Assembly (NCBI RefSeq): GCF_012922555.1
Contig: NZ_WIPK01000014.1
Coordinates: forward strand, 1 to 62,336
Length of the DNA: 62,336 nucleotides
Reading direction: 5' to 3'
From: Paraclostridium dentum
Lineage (GTDB): Bacteria; Bacillota; Clostridia; Peptostreptococcales; Peptostreptococcaceae
Part shown: positions 9,296 through 18,840 of the stretch, piece after piece
Layout of the letters: the number at the start of each line of letters is the position of its first letter
How positions within the stretch are numbered: position 1 is the stretch's first letter
Made by a program: the position numbers and the translations under genes
The notes under the pieces: model-generated
Databases searched by the model: none
What the model was told of the DNA's origin: nothing
Seen by the model: only the letters and a program-made list of their open reading frames with translations

Positions 9296-10684
9296 TTATA
9301 GTTTCTTAAAGGTAATCTTTAAGACTTCTTTTGTATTTGCATCAATTTTATAATTTTCACTAATCTTATAATCTCCAACACAAACTACTTCTTCATCATC
9401 TACCAACACAGGAATTTTACTTCTTTCTTCCCTAGGTATCTTCAAATCTATGAATAAACTTTTTAATTTCTTGCTTCCTCCAGCAAGTTTTATTTTATCC
9501 CCAGATTCTCTATTTCTTACTACTATCCCTCCTTTAAATTTATCTAAGTCAAATCCTTTAGAGGATTTATCAGCTTTCATACTTTTAAATCTTTCAACAC
9601 TCATTGTTTTAGTTTCTATAAAGACTCCAGTTTCTTTTATTTTTATAACTCCATCTTTAGGAACGTTATAATTAAATTCGAAATCTTCATATGTTATTTC
9701 TTCATTTGTAAATAATATACTATCATTGTTTCTATATACAAACAAACCTCTAGGTAAAACTAATTTTTTATTTATTTTATCTTCATTCTCTAAATCAAAT
9801 ACATCTTCTATATGCTTTTGATCTACAAAATTAGTATCTCCTAAAATATACTTAATAGAATTTCTAATTATTCTACTTTTTATTGCTTTGTGTAAATCCA
9901 TATATTTATCTAATATGATTTCAACACTTGTATTATTATTTAATTTTGAAACCTCTTTAAACTTTTTATTTCCTTCTGCTTCAATATAATCATTATCTAG
10001 CTTTAAGTTATTACCCATCCTACATATAGATTCAATCACATTAGTATTAAAATTTTCTTGCATATACGGAATTAAATCTAATCTTATTTTATTTCTAGTA
10101 TATATGTTTTCTAAATTTGTACTATCTATTCTCGGATTTAAATTATATTCTTCACAATATGCTTCTATACTACTTCTTTCTATATCAAGAATAGGTCTAA
10201 TTATAGTTTCATCTCTCTTATATTCAATACCTTTTAATCCTTGTAATCCAGTGCCTCTCATCATTCTCATAAGAATGGTTTCAGCTTGATCGTTTAAGTT
10301 ATGTCCTATTGCTATTTTATTTGATTTAGTTTTTTGTTTTATCTCATAAAACATTTCATATCTTAACTTTCTAGCACCTTCTTCTATTGATAATCCATTT
10401 TTTTTGCAATATTCAGGCACATTTATTGATTTAACAAAAAATTTAACACCTAAACTATCACATAGTTGAGATATATACATAACATCCTTTTGTGCTTCTA
10501 TACCTCTTATTTGGTGATTTAAGTGTGCTGCATATATGGAAATATCGTATTCTTCCTCTAGTTGCTTTAATATATGCAATAAACACACAGAGTCTGGTCC
10601 TCCTGATAGACCTAATACTATTTTATCACCCTTTTGTAATAAATTATATTTATTTATAGTACTTCGTACTCTATCTACTATCAT
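9296..10684 (-). CDS. tilS: tRNA(Ile)-lysidine synthetase
   Basis: Modifies the wobble C of the AUA-reading tRNA-Ile to lysidine, an essential step. The PP-loop LGLSGGPDS lies at about residues 24-32, with GHNLNDQAETILMRMMRGTGLQG further on. The 462-residue length matches the long Firmicutes form with a C-terminal tRNA-binding domain. It reads leftward directly into ftsH. Confidence 0.95.
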   Translation of the reverse strand: MIVDRVRSTINKYNLLQKGDKIVLGLSGGPDSVCLLHILKQLEEEYDISIYAAHLNHQIRGIEAQKDVMYISQLCDSLGVKFFVKSINVPEYCKKNGLSIEEGARKLRYEMFYEIKQKTKSNKIAIGHNLNDQAETILMRMMRGTGLQGLKGIEYKRDETIIRPILDIERSSIEAYCEEYNLNPRIDSTNLENIYTRNKIRLDLIPYMQENFNTNVIESICRMGNNLKLDNDYIEAEGNKKFKEVSKLNNNTSVEIILDKYMDLHKAIKSRIIRNSIKYILGDTNFVDQKHIEDVFDLENEDKINKKLVLPRGLFVYRNNDSILFTNEEITYEDFEFNYNVPKDGVIKIKETGVFIETKTMSVERFKSMKADKSSKGFDLDKFKGGIVVRNRESGDKIKLAGGSKKLKSLFIDLKIPREERSKIPVLVDDEEVVCVGDYKISENYKIDANTKEVLKITFKKL

Positions 10685-10950
10685 AAATCATACCTCTTAT
10701 ACTTAGTTTTTTGACTCAAGTATACTTTCTATAAAAACTTCTTAAATCCTTGTATAAATTATTTTATTTTAAAACCTTGTTAAATAATATAATACCAAAT
10801 AAATTAATCCAGGGGTAGTTTTTTTACATACATTTAATTCCATCAATACAAAATTCACATTACTTAAATATAATTAAAATAATATCATACAATAAGAGTA
10901 TAAAATACCATTTTACAAAATTAATTTTTTATAAGTAAGGAGTAATCAAA

Positions 10951-11649
10951 ATGAAAAAAATTTTATCAGTTTTAATTACATCATTTGTATTTGTATCTTT
11001 TATTTCAATTAATTCCCATTGTTTAGAAAACACACAGGTCGATAAAAAGACCGCTTATATTACATTTGACGATGGTCCAAATAAAAATACTCCTGAAATA
11101 TTAGATTTATTAAGCAAGTATAATATGAAAGCAACTTTTTTTGTCTTAGAAGATAGAATAACCTTATATCCCGACATCGTCAATAGGATGCTTAAAGAAG
11201 GTCATTCAATAGGCTTGCATGGTCAAAGCCATGAAAAAGCAGTATTTTATTCTTCTGGTTCATCTGCTTTAAACGAAATTAATAATACAAGACATACACT
11301 GAAAGATTTAACAGGTTATGATACTAAACTAGTCAGAGTCCCTTATGGTAGCAAGCCCTACCTAACAAAAAATCAATACGATAGTTTAGTTAACTCTGGT
11401 TATAATCTTTGGGATTGGAGTATAGATAGCACAGATACACATAAAAATGCAACTGTATCATCTATAGTTTCTAACACTAAGAATTCCTTAAGTGAATCTG
11501 GAAATTCAGTCATCTTGTTTCATGACAAACAAACAACTGTAAAAGCTTTACCTAGTGTATTAGAGTATTTAAAAAATAATAATTATGAAATTAAAGTCAT
11601 AGACCAAAATCAAACCCCAATGAATTGGTGGAATAGAAATTTCTATTAA
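10951..11649 (+). CDS. secreted polysaccharide deacetylase
   Basis: A carbohydrate esterase family 4 (NodB-homology) enzyme that probably removes acetyl groups from peptidoglycan or another wall glycan. A signal peptide (about 1-24) precedes the catalytic domain. The motifs are ITFDDGPNKNTPE (catalytic Asp40, metal Asp41), HSIGLHGQSH (metal His90 and His94), RVPYGSKPY and VILFHDK. It is the only rightward gene in its neighbourhood and is monocistronic, with AAGGAG before the ATG and a strong terminator after. The exact substrate cannot be told. Confidence 0.92.
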   Translation: MKKILSVLITSFVFVSFISINSHCLENTQVDKKTAYITFDDGPNKNTPEILDLLSKYNMKATFFVLEDRITLYPDIVNRMLKEGHSIGLHGQSHEKAVFYSSGSSALNEINNTRHTLKDLTGYDTKLVRVPYGSKPYLTKNQYDSLVNSGYNLWDWSIDSTDTHKNATVSSIVSNTKNSLSESGNSVILFHDKQTTVKALPSVLEYLKNNNYEIKVIDQNQTPMNWWNRNFY

Positions 11650-11653
11650 TTTT

Positions 11654-11682
11654 AAAAGCTGACTAATTATTAGTCAGCTTTT
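11654..11682. terminator. bidirectional terminator between convergent genes
   Basis: A 12-pair stem (11654-11665 with 11671-11682) has A and T runs on both sides. It serves the deacetylase gene on the plus strand and the DUF1934 gene on the minus strand. Confidence 0.85.
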
Positions 11683-12103
11683 AATTAAGCTCTTCCGCGT
11701 TTATACTCACTTTATTTATTCCTTCAAACAATCCATCTATACACATATTATACTCTATATTTAACTGTATAGATTTATTTAATTTGTTTATTTCTAGTTT
11801 TTGAGTATTTATTTTTATATCAAATAATCCTTGAGGAGTTCTATATTTAGTTATTGTCTCTGATCCTTGAACAAACTTCATATCTGATTTAACAGCTCCA
11901 AATCTTTTTATAAAAACTTCATTTTCTGAAATTTTTATCGTAGTTGTTACATGAAGAGACCCCTCTTCTAATTCTTCTTTATACACTATATATATATCAT
12001 TATTTTTCTCATACATACTTCCTTTAGATGTAACTTCTATTAAATCTTCATTACCTAAATTATCATATTGTTTTGTATGCATAGATATATTTACATCTAT
12101 CAT
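11681..12103 (-). CDS. DUF1934 family protein (YwiB-like beta-barrel)
   Basis: A 140-residue protein of alternating short beta strands resembling the DUF1934/YwiB family, a calycin-like small barrel of unknown function. Recognisable features are the N-terminal DVNISMHTKQ strand, EEGSLHVTTTIKI and YRTPQGLFDI. I start at the ATG at 12103 because GGAGG lies seven bases upstream. The reading to 12121 has no such site. It lies downstream of murI, separated by a hairpin. Confidence 0.8.
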   Translation of the reverse strand: MIDVNISMHTKQYDNLGNEDLIEVTSKGSMYEKNNDIYIVYKEELEEGSLHVTTTIKISENEVFIKRFGAVKSDMKFVQGSETITKYRTPQGLFDIKINTQKLEINKLNKSIQLNIEYNMCIDGLFEGINKVSINAEELN

Positions 12104-12124
12104 ATTTAACCTCCATAGCAATAT

Positions 12125-12153
12125 AAACCTTAGGTGAAATCCACCTAAAGTTT
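12125..12153 (-). terminator. hairpin terminator after murI
   Basis: A 12-pair stem (12125-12136 with 12142-12153) stands between murI and the DUF1934 gene. The T tail is short, so read-through is likely. Confidence 0.6.
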
Positions 12154-12162
12154 ATACTTTAA

Positions 12163-12972
12163 CTAATATTTTTGAATTTCAACTTGTTCTATATCCGTTA
12201 TTTCTCGATTAAGAAACTCTTTACCTATAGATGCAAATCTTTCAGGTATATCAGATACATAATATTTATAGTATCCTTCTTTATCTACATTAGTATTTAA
12301 CAAATTATTTTTAGTTAAAACATCTTTTAAATCTTTAGCTGTTTCTCTAGCAGGATTTACCAAAGATATTTTTCCTTCTAATACTTTATTTATAGTTCTC
12401 TTTAAAAGCGGGTAATGAGTGCATCCTAAAACTAACGAATCTATATTTGAAGCCTGTAACTCTTCTAAGTATTTTTTAGCTGTTAATTCTGCAACTTCCG
12501 TATTTGCCCATCCTTCTTCAACTATAGGAACAAATAATGGGCATGCTTTCCCAATTATTTTTATTTTATCGTCTAACTTATGAATTTCGCCCTCATAAGC
12601 TTTTGAATTTATAGTTCCCTCTGTTCCTATAACTCCTACAACTTTGTTTTTAGTAGTATAGGCCGCCGTTCTAGCTCCAGCTTCTATAACACCTATTATT
12701 GGTATATCATATTTTGCTTGTGCTAGTTCTAAACTTCTAGCTGTTGCTGTATTACAAGCTATTACTATTGCCTTAACACCTTTAGATATTAAAAAGTTAA
12801 TAGCTTGAAAAGTGTATTTAATAACTGTTTCTTTAGATCTTGATCCATAAGGAACCCTAGCCGTATCTCCAAAATACACTATATTTTCACTAGGAAGTAT
12901 ACTAGTTATTTCTTTTAAAACTGTAAGTCCTCCTAATCCCGAATCAAAAACTCCAATTGAATTATTATTCAT
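12163..12972 (-). CDS. murI: glutamate racemase
   Basis: Supplies D-glutamate for peptidoglycan by cofactor-free racemisation. Two catalytic cysteines are visible: ACNTATA (about residue 73) and GCTHYPLL (about 183). The N-terminal FDSGLGGLTVLKE and YFGDTARVPYG are family signatures. Length 269 is normal. It lies 17 bases after ddl in the same direction, so the two D-amino-acid steps of wall synthesis are probably cotranscribed. Confidence 0.96.
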   Translation of the reverse strand: MNNNSIGVFDSGLGGLTVLKEITSILPSENIVYFGDTARVPYGSRSKETVIKYTFQAINFLISKGVKAIVIACNTATARSLELAQAKYDIPIIGVIEAGARTAAYTTKNKVVGVIGTEGTINSKAYEGEIHKLDDKIKIIGKACPLFVPIVEEGWANTEVAELTAKKYLEELQASNIDSLVLGCTHYPLLKRTINKVLEGKISLVNPARETAKDLKDVLTKNNLLNTNVDKEGYYKYYVSDIPERFASIGKEFLNREITDIEQVEIQKY

Positions 12973-12989
12973 CTAACATGCACCTTCTT

Positions 12990-14057
12990 CTATTGTCTAT
13001 CCTCTATAGCTAATTTTATTAAATTGTCTATAAGGTCAGTGTATTGTATTCCTGTTGCATCCCAAAGTTTTGGATACATACTTATATTCGTAAATCCTGG
13101 TAAAGTATTTATTTCATTTATATAAATTTCTCCATCTTTTTTATCAACAAAAAAATCTACTCTAGAAAGACCTTTACCATCTATAGCTTTAAAAGCATCT
13201 ATAGCCATTTGTCTTATTTTCATCATAGTTTCTGCATCAATACTAGCAGGTATTTCTAGCTTAGATACTCCATTTATATATTTATCTTCATAATCATAAA
13301 AATCTTTTGCAGGTATTATTTCTCCAGCTATTGATGATTTTACTTCATCATTTCCTAAAACAGCAACTTCAATTTCTCTTGCATCTATACCTTGTTCTAA
13401 TACTATTCTTCTATCATACTTTAAAGCTTCATTTATTCCACTTAAAAGTTCATTTCTATTAGATACCTTTGATATACCTACACTAGAGCCCATGTTAGCT
13501 GGTTTAACAAATATAGGATAATTTAAAGTTTGCTCTATTCTATCAAGCTCATCATTTTTACTTATATCAAATTGCCATTTAGTTGTATAAGTATAATCTA
13601 CTTGAGGTAAGCCAATTTGAGTAAATACTTTTTTACATATAAGTTTATCCATACCCACACTAGATGCTAAAACACCGCATCCAACATATGGAATATTACT
13701 TATCTCAAATAGTCCTTGTATCTTTCCATCTTCTCCATAAGGTCCATGAAGTACAGGGAATAAAACATCAAAATGCTTAAAGGTTCCATCATTAAATTCT
13801 ATACCTACTTTAGAATTTCCATTAGGTATTAAATTAATTTTAACAGTTTCATCCGCTAACTCTTCCCATTTTCCATTAGATATATTTTCTGCAGAACCAC
13901 TATAATACATCCATTTTCCGTCTTTATTTATTCCTATTGTGTGTATATCATATTTTTCTTTATTTATATTCTTAAATATAGATGAAGCTGAAATTCTTGA
14001 AACATCATGTTCACCGGATTTTCCACCGAAAATTAATGCTACACTTAATTTTCTCAT
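12990..14057 (-). CDS. ddl: D-alanine--D-alanine ligase
   Basis: ATP-grasp enzyme that forms the D-Ala-D-Ala dipeptide for the peptidoglycan stem. Visible signatures are FGGKSGEHDVS (N terminus), LHGPYGEDGKIQG, KPANMGSSVGISKV and NEINTLPGFTNISMYPKLW (C-terminal ATP/Mg site). The first of these fits Ddl. The C-terminal YPKLW-type tail is shared with some D-Ala-D-Lac ligases, but the wall-gene neighbourhood with murI argues for the housekeeping enzyme. Confidence 0.94.
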   Translation of the reverse strand: MRKLSVALIFGGKSGEHDVSRISASSIFKNINKEKYDIHTIGINKDGKWMYYSGSAENISNGKWEELADETVKINLIPNGNSKVGIEFNDGTFKHFDVLFPVLHGPYGEDGKIQGLFEISNIPYVGCGVLASSVGMDKLICKKVFTQIGLPQVDYTYTTKWQFDISKNDELDRIEQTLNYPIFVKPANMGSSVGISKVSNRNELLSGINEALKYDRRIVLEQGIDAREIEVAVLGNDEVKSSIAGEIIPAKDFYDYEDKYINGVSKLEIPASIDAETMMKIRQMAIDAFKAIDGKGLSRVDFFVDKKDGEIYINEINTLPGFTNISMYPKLWDATGIQYTDLIDNLIKLAIEDRQ

Positions 14058-14146
14058 CTTATTTCACCCTTCTAATTTAATTTGTATTTTTATAATTATA
14101 TGCGTTTTTATTATCTAAGTGATTATTATAGTTCATTTAACAAAAA

Positions 14147-14174
14147 AAATAAAGGAGTAGTTACTCCTTTATTT
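14147..14174 (-). terminator. terminator after the SleB-type hydrolase gene
   Basis: A 13-pair stem (14147-14159 with 14162-14174) is followed on the minus strand by a run of Ts. Confidence 0.8.
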
Positions 14175-14185
14175 TTAATATTTAT

Positions 14186-14713
14186 CTATTTCGCAAATAC
14201 ATGATTTCCTATTCTTTTATATGGATCTAGTTTTTTAATCCAGTTGCAAGTTGAAATTTCCGGATTCCAAAAATATATTGCTCCACTCGTAGGATCACTT
14301 CCATACAAAGCTTCTCTAGCTGCTTTATAGGCACTATCTGTTGGATCCTTATAAATTTCCCCATTATCTACTACTGAAAATGCATTTCTTTGATAAATAA
14401 CATCTTTTATATTATCTGGAAATCTAGGATCTAAAACTCTATTTATTACAACCGCCGCTACGGCAACTTGTCCTTCATATTCTTCTCCTCTAGCTTCACT
14501 AGATACTAATTTGGATAATAAATACAGTTCATCATTTGTAATACTTATAACTTCTTTTGGTTCTGATTTATCTTCTTTATTATTGCTAACGAACTTATTA
14601 CTTTCAATTCTATAGCTATTTTGTGTATTGCTATCAGCAAATACACTATTACTATTAAATGTTAAAATTAGCAGAGTACACATCGCTAAAAAGAATTTGG
14701 TGTGATACTTCAT
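14186..14713 (-). CDS. secreted SleB-type cell wall hydrolase
   Basis: A 175-residue protein with a signal peptide (cleavage after VFADS, about 27). The C-terminal Hydrolase_2 domain of the SleB/CwlJ group runs from about residue 62: LLSKLVSSEARGEEYEGQVAVAAVVINR, with the catalytic Glu in SEARGE, ending AIYFWNPE...GNHVFAK. Such enzymes cut spore cortex or vegetative peptidoglycan. No N-terminal peptidoglycan-binding domain is present, unlike SleB of Bacillus. It lies 28 bases after spoIIR, suggesting co-expression in the forespore. Confidence 0.87.
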   Translation of the reverse strand: MKYHTKFFLAMCTLLILTFNSNSVFADSNTQNSYRIESNKFVSNNKEDKSEPKEVISITNDELYLLSKLVSSEARGEEYEGQVAVAAVVINRVLDPRFPDNIKDVIYQRNAFSVVDNGEIYKDPTDSAYKAAREALYGSDPTSGAIYFWNPEISTCNWIKKLDPYKRIGNHVFAK

Positions 14714-14741
14714 GTCGTAAAATCCACTCCTTTAAAATATA

Positions 14742-15404
14742 TTATTTCTTATTAGACTTTAAATCCTCTAGTATTTCTAATATTTTAAATTTGATTTTTT
14801 TATTAGATGCCTTTTCAATATTTTCTCCTGATATCAACTTATATTCTTCATCTGTTAATACCTTTTTTAATTTTTCATCTGTCTCTTTATCTATAACACC
14901 ATTATTTTCGTCAACAAAGCATAGCGGAGGAAACATTACACACCACCAATTTCTACCTTGTCCTTCACCTATAATGATTCTTAAAGCTTTATACTCTCCT
15001 GCTGGTAAAACTATATTTGAATATTGTTTTGCAGGAAAATTAGTATATTCAAGATTAACCTTCACTTCATAAGTATACCCATTTTCCTCAATAATATTTT
15101 TAGATATTTTTTCTAAGTTTTTTTTCTGAGATAAAATTATTTTTTCACTTTCCTCAATACTATTAGATTTTTTTAACATCGGTTGTAAATACTTAATAAC
15201 TTCATCTCTTACTTTCAACTTTAATGCCTGATCTTCATCGCTATCACTATTTGCTAAAACATGAAATCTTATTAATTTATCTTTATAATTGCTTGAAACT
15301 CTTTCAACTTTATTTACTTCCCCAAAAATATATATAGTACTCATTATAATCATAGTTATTAATAAAAAACTTAACCCCAATATTCTTAACTTTATCCTTT
15401 TCAT
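14742..15404 (-). CDS. spoIIR: stage II sporulation protein R
   Basis: A secreted forespore signalling protein that triggers SpoIIGA to process pro-sigma-E in the mother cell. It has an N-terminal membrane/signal segment (about 7-26) followed by the diagnostic RFHVLANSDSDEDQALKLKVRD, and NWWCVMFPPLCFVD near residue 155. Length 220 is normal. A sigma-F-like promoter lies about 35 bases upstream, matching the known forespore control of this gene. Confidence 0.95.
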   Translation of the reverse strand: MKRIKLRILGLSFLLITMIIMSTIYIFGEVNKVERVSSNYKDKLIRFHVLANSDSDEDQALKLKVRDEVIKYLQPMLKKSNSIEESEKIILSQKKNLEKISKNIIEENGYTYEVKVNLEYTNFPAKQYSNIVLPAGEYKALRIIIGEGQGRNWWCVMFPPLCFVDENNGVIDKETDEKLKKVLTDEEYKLISGENIEKASNKKIKFKILEILEDLKSNKK

Positions 15405-15438
15405 AATATATATCCCCCTAATATATTTTAATATCTTG

Positions 15439-15466
15439 ATTATCTCCTAATATGGATTTTTTATTC
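15439..15466 (-). promoter_or_regulatory. sigma-F-like promoter of spoIIR
   Basis: Minus-strand GAATA (15462-15466), a 14-base spacer and GGAGATAAT (15439-15447). This fits the sigma-F consensus GYATA-N15-GGNRANANT with one mismatch and a spacer one base short. Confidence 0.55.
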
Positions 15467-15486
15467 TTAAAGTTTTAAAAAAACAT

Positions 15487-15523
15487 AAAAAAATAGACTG
15501 TTAATTTAAACAGTCTATTTTTT
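15487..15523 (-). terminator. terminator after the GntR gene
   Basis: Long stem AAAAAAATAGACTGTT paired with its complement around a six-base loop, with A and T runs on both sides. It abuts the GntR stop codon. Confidence 0.8.
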
Positions 15524-16206
15524 TATATATTTTTATTATTCATAGCTCTCTCTATTATAAATTGTTCAGCTTTTTCTATATGCTCTATAGCATATTTTTT
15601 AGCATCTTCATTATTACCAGATATTATAGCTTTTAAAATTCTCTCATGTTCTTCTACTAAATTATACGATGTGTCAAAATCAGATATATATGTTGCTCTG
15701 AATCTATGAACTTGTTCCCAAAGTGAATTTATTATTTGACTTAACTTTTTATTTTTAGTCGCGTTGAATATACATTCATGAAACTCAACATCTTTTTTTA
15801 ATAGTACATCAATTTCATCTTTTCTTTCGATGCTACGTTTAAAATCTTCTGCTATATCTTGTAATTTTTTAGCATCTTCTTCATGTATTCTCTCTGCCGC
15901 TAAATATGCAGCTAAACCTTCTAAGCTCGATCTTATCTCTAATACATCTATTATATCCTTTAATGACATATTAGCTACATATGCACCTTTCCTCGGTAAC
16001 ATAACTACAAGCCCTTCTAGTTCTAGTTTTCTAATAGCCTCTCTTATAGGAGTTCTACTTACACCTAATTGTTCAGCTAATTGAACCTCCATAAGTCTTT
16101 GTCCTGGTTTTAATTGCCCCTCTAAAATAGCTTCTCTTAAGTTTTCAAAAACTACATCTCTTAACGGTTTATAATTGTCTAAATTTAATTTTGTTAAGCT
16201 ATCCAT
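15523..16206 (-). CDS. GntR/FadR-subfamily transcriptional regulator
   Basis: Winged helix-turn-helix at the N terminus (QLAEQLGVSRTPIREAIRKLELEGLV, about 45-70) followed by an all-helical FCD ligand-binding domain (about 85-215) with the Asp/His metal-ligand pattern of the FadR group. The ligand is unknown; the family usually senses organic acids. I start at the ATG at 16206, nine bases after AGGAG. The TTG at 16215 is too close. Its start overlaps the ispE stop, so it is cotranscribed with ispE. The same pairing occurs in Clostridioides difficile. Confidence 0.9.
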   Translation of the reverse strand: MDSLTKLNLDNYKPLRDVVFENLREAILEGQLKPGQRLMEVQLAEQLGVSRTPIREAIRKLELEGLVVMLPRKGAYVANMSLKDIIDVLEIRSSLEGLAAYLAAERIHEEDAKKLQDIAEDFKRSIERKDEIDVLLKKDVEFHECIFNATKNKKLSQIINSLWEQVHRFRATYISDFDTSYNLVEEHERILKAIISGNNEDAKKYAIEHIEKAEQFIIERAMNNKNI

Positions 16207-17080
16207 AAATTTCAACTCCTTTATTGCTGCTTTTAACTAGATAAACCTGATTGTACTTAACCTGTAAATCTTCTTTGGCTTTAATTGCACAATCTTTATT
16301 GTCAAATAACCCAAAAACTGTAGGGCCACTTCCACTCATCATAGATCCTAATGCTTTATTTTTGATCATTATATCTTCTATTTGTCCTATTTCTGAATAT
16401 TTCAAAGAAGTAACTTCTTCCAATACATTCACCATATTCTCAGAAATAAATTTAACATCTTCTTTTTGTAAAGCATCTATAAGTTTTTTATTTTGAGGTC
16501 TTCTTTTAACTTTGTCCATATTCAAAGATTGGTAAACTTCCTTTGTTGATACAAATATATTAGGTTTACATACCAAAATATTTAAATCTTCAGGTAAACC
16601 TTTTATATTAGTTAATTCTTCCCCTATACCTTCTGCTAATGCACTTCCTCCAGTTATACAAAACGGAACATCCGCTCCTAACTTCAACCCAATATCCTTT
16701 AATTCATTTTCACTTAACCCCAAGTTCCATAATTTATTTAAACCTACTAAAACTGCAGCTGCATTAGAGCTTCCTCCTGCCATTCCTGCTGCTACAGGTA
16801 TATTTTTTTCTATAGAAATTTCTATTCCCTTTTCTATATTAAACTGATTTTTTAATAAATTTACAGCTTTATACATAATATTATCTTCATTTAAAGGTAT
16901 ATCTAAACTATTACTTTTTATTAATATTGAGTTTTCTTCTATTTCAGTTATTTTCAACTTATCATATAGATCTATTGTTTGCATTATCATCTCTACAAGG
17001 TGATAACCATCTTCTCTTTTTCCAAGCACATCTATTGATAAGTTAACCTTAGCTCTGCTCTTTAAATCTATAGAGTTCAT
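16199..17080 (-). CDS. ispE: 4-diphosphocytidyl-2-C-methyl-D-erythritol kinase
   Basis: GHMP-family kinase of the MEP isoprenoid pathway. The phosphate-binding loop PVAAGMAGGSSNAAAVL lies at about residues 91-107. The N-terminal RAKVNLSIDVLGKREDGYH and the C-terminal GSMMSGSGPTVFGLF are diagnostic. 293 residues. GGAGG precedes the ATG. It is followed by an overlapping GntR gene. Confidence 0.96.
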   Translation of the reverse strand: MNSIDLKSRAKVNLSIDVLGKREDGYHLVEMIMQTIDLYDKLKITEIEENSILIKSNSLDIPLNEDNIMYKAVNLLKNQFNIEKGIEISIEKNIPVAAGMAGGSSNAAAVLVGLNKLWNLGLSENELKDIGLKLGADVPFCITGGSALAEGIGEELTNIKGLPEDLNILVCKPNIFVSTKEVYQSLNMDKVKRRPQNKKLIDALQKEDVKFISENMVNVLEEVTSLKYSEIGQIEDIMIKNKALGSMMSGSGPTVFGLFDNKDCAIKAKEDLQVKYNQVYLVKSSNKGVEIYG

Positions 17081-17148
17081 GCTTTCCTCCTTATTGTGCT
17101 ATAACGACCATAAATATTTATAGTATACATTATACTACAAAAAATAAA

Positions 17149-17176
17149 ATAATAGGGAACTATAATTCCCTATTAT
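17149..17176 (-). terminator. terminator after sipL
   Basis: An 11-pair stem (17149-17159 with 17166-17176) is followed on the minus strand by a T-rich tail. It isolates sipL from ispE. Confidence 0.8.
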
Positions 17177-17194
17177 CTTATTTTGTAAATAATT

Positions 17195-18745
17195 TTATAC
17201 TTCTACCGGAGTTTTTTTCTCAATTATTAAACATTGCCCTACATCTAATTGATCATCTGTTTTTATTTCATTTATCTCAGCTATATCATCTATTGTTGTA
17301 TTATATTTCTTAGCTATATTCCATAATTTATCGCCTTCTTTAGCAACATATATCGTTATGCTAGGTCTTTGAGATAAGTCTATAGGTCCTTGATCTTCGC
17401 CCTTAACAATGAAGCTATCTTTTTTCTTATCTAAAACTTCGCAGTATCTTCTAACTTTAACAGTTACATCTATTTGATCTCTATTTAAATCAAACTCTAC
17501 CCTATCTATATTTACATGATTAAATGCATTCGCACTATCTTTCACATTTCCAATTTCAACATCATGAGTAAATGGTATTTCTTCTGTTAGTCTATATACC
17601 GGTCTTAAACCTTCTACAGGAGTATATAAAACATCAATTAAAACTACACCTTCTACTATGCTCTTTCCACCTTCAAATAATGAATTTTCAACTATTATAT
17701 TTGAATCTACACTTACTATATCTTTTATTTGTATATCATCACTATTATTTTTTATAGTATCTCTTATATTGAAAAATTCACTTCCACTACTTACAACTTT
17801 ATTAAGCTCAACATTTCTGCTTTCAAACTTAAGAGTTCTATCAGGTGAATATGCGTCTTGTAATACCTCTCTCGTAACATCTTCTGATACTTTAACTTTA
17901 GCTCTTGCTGTACAATCTACTTCTAAAGCGCCTGTATTTGTTTCTTCATTTCTCTTGAATATATAGTTTAAGTCAACTATTTCTACCATAGCCTCTTCTT
18001 TCATACCTTCGCATGCACCTGGAACTTCTATAAATTGAGTGAAATCTAACCCAACTCTATCTAATTCTACTAGTTCACCTTCATAAGTGTAAGCTACTGG
18101 ATTCAATTCTAAAACTCCACCAACTATAACCTTATTGTCAGACACCCTAGTTTCTTTTAATTTCATTCTAGGCCCTATAGAAACTATATTATCTATATCT
18201 TCAGTGCTTATATTTATAGTATCTCTAACTACACTTTCAGATTTTTCTATTCCAACTATATCTTCGAACTGAACTTCTTTTCTATGTTTTTGAACATTTT
18301 CTATTTGAGAAACATCTTTTACTATATCTATAGTATTTTTTTCAAATAAACTACCTCTTATATTTAAAAGTGCTCCTACTCTTATCTTTCTTTCATTTAT
18401 AACTGTACAATCTATATGTTCTACATCGTAGAAAAGCATATTTTCCATATCAGCTACTATATTATCTTTTTCTACCACTTCATTTATTTCTATTCTTCCC
18501 TCTACATTTGATACAGTGTTTTTATCTTCAGTTAGATAAATAACATTATAATTAAAATTCCCTCTAAATATTATTTTACCATCTAATATCTCTTGTTTCT
18601 TTAAAGCTATGTACCCCTCTGTTTTTATTATTTCATATACGTCGTCCTTTTTATCTGATACAACAGCTTCTGTTTCTATAAAAGTTTGAAACCTTCCAAA
18701 ATCAATTCTGTTGTCAACTTGTAAAATATCTTTTATAAGATTCAT
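17195..18745 (-). CDS. sipL: SipL-like spore coat assembly protein (DUF3794 repeats plus LysM)
   Basis: 516 residues with repeated DUF3794 (SipL/SPOCS) segments through residues 1-440 and one C-terminal LysM domain (about 460-510, with IYVAKEGDKLWNIAKKYNTT). In C. difficile the protein of this architecture, at the same spot beside ispE and spoIIR, binds SpoIVA and is required to localise the coat to the forespore. Both domain order and neighbourhood support orthology. There is no signal peptide, as expected for a mother-cell cytoplasmic protein. Confidence 0.9.
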   Translation of the reverse strand: MNLIKDILQVDNRIDFGRFQTFIETEAVVSDKKDDVYEIIKTEGYIALKKQEILDGKIIFRGNFNYNVIYLTEDKNTVSNVEGRIEINEVVEKDNIVADMENMLFYDVEHIDCTVINERKIRVGALLNIRGSLFEKNTIDIVKDVSQIENVQKHRKEVQFEDIVGIEKSESVVRDTINISTEDIDNIVSIGPRMKLKETRVSDNKVIVGGVLELNPVAYTYEGELVELDRVGLDFTQFIEVPGACEGMKEEAMVEIVDLNYIFKRNEETNTGALEVDCTARAKVKVSEDVTREVLQDAYSPDRTLKFESRNVELNKVVSSGSEFFNIRDTIKNNSDDIQIKDIVSVDSNIIVENSLFEGGKSIVEGVVLIDVLYTPVEGLRPVYRLTEEIPFTHDVEIGNVKDSANAFNHVNIDRVEFDLNRDQIDVTVKVRRYCEVLDKKKDSFIVKGEDQGPIDLSQRPSITIYVAKEGDKLWNIAKKYNTTIDDIAEINEIKTDDQLDVGQCLIIEKKTPVEV

Positions 18746-18800
18746 ATGTTACCCTCCTAAATTAAATATAACTATCACACTATATTTATATTTAGAAAGT

Positions 18801-18840
18801 AAAAAAAAAATTACACCTATTTTTAATAGGTATAATTTTT
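18801..18840 (-). terminator. terminator after veg
   Basis: A stem of about 16 pairs with a short loop, followed on the minus strand by ten Ts. Its stem overlaps the veg stop codon. Confidence 0.9.
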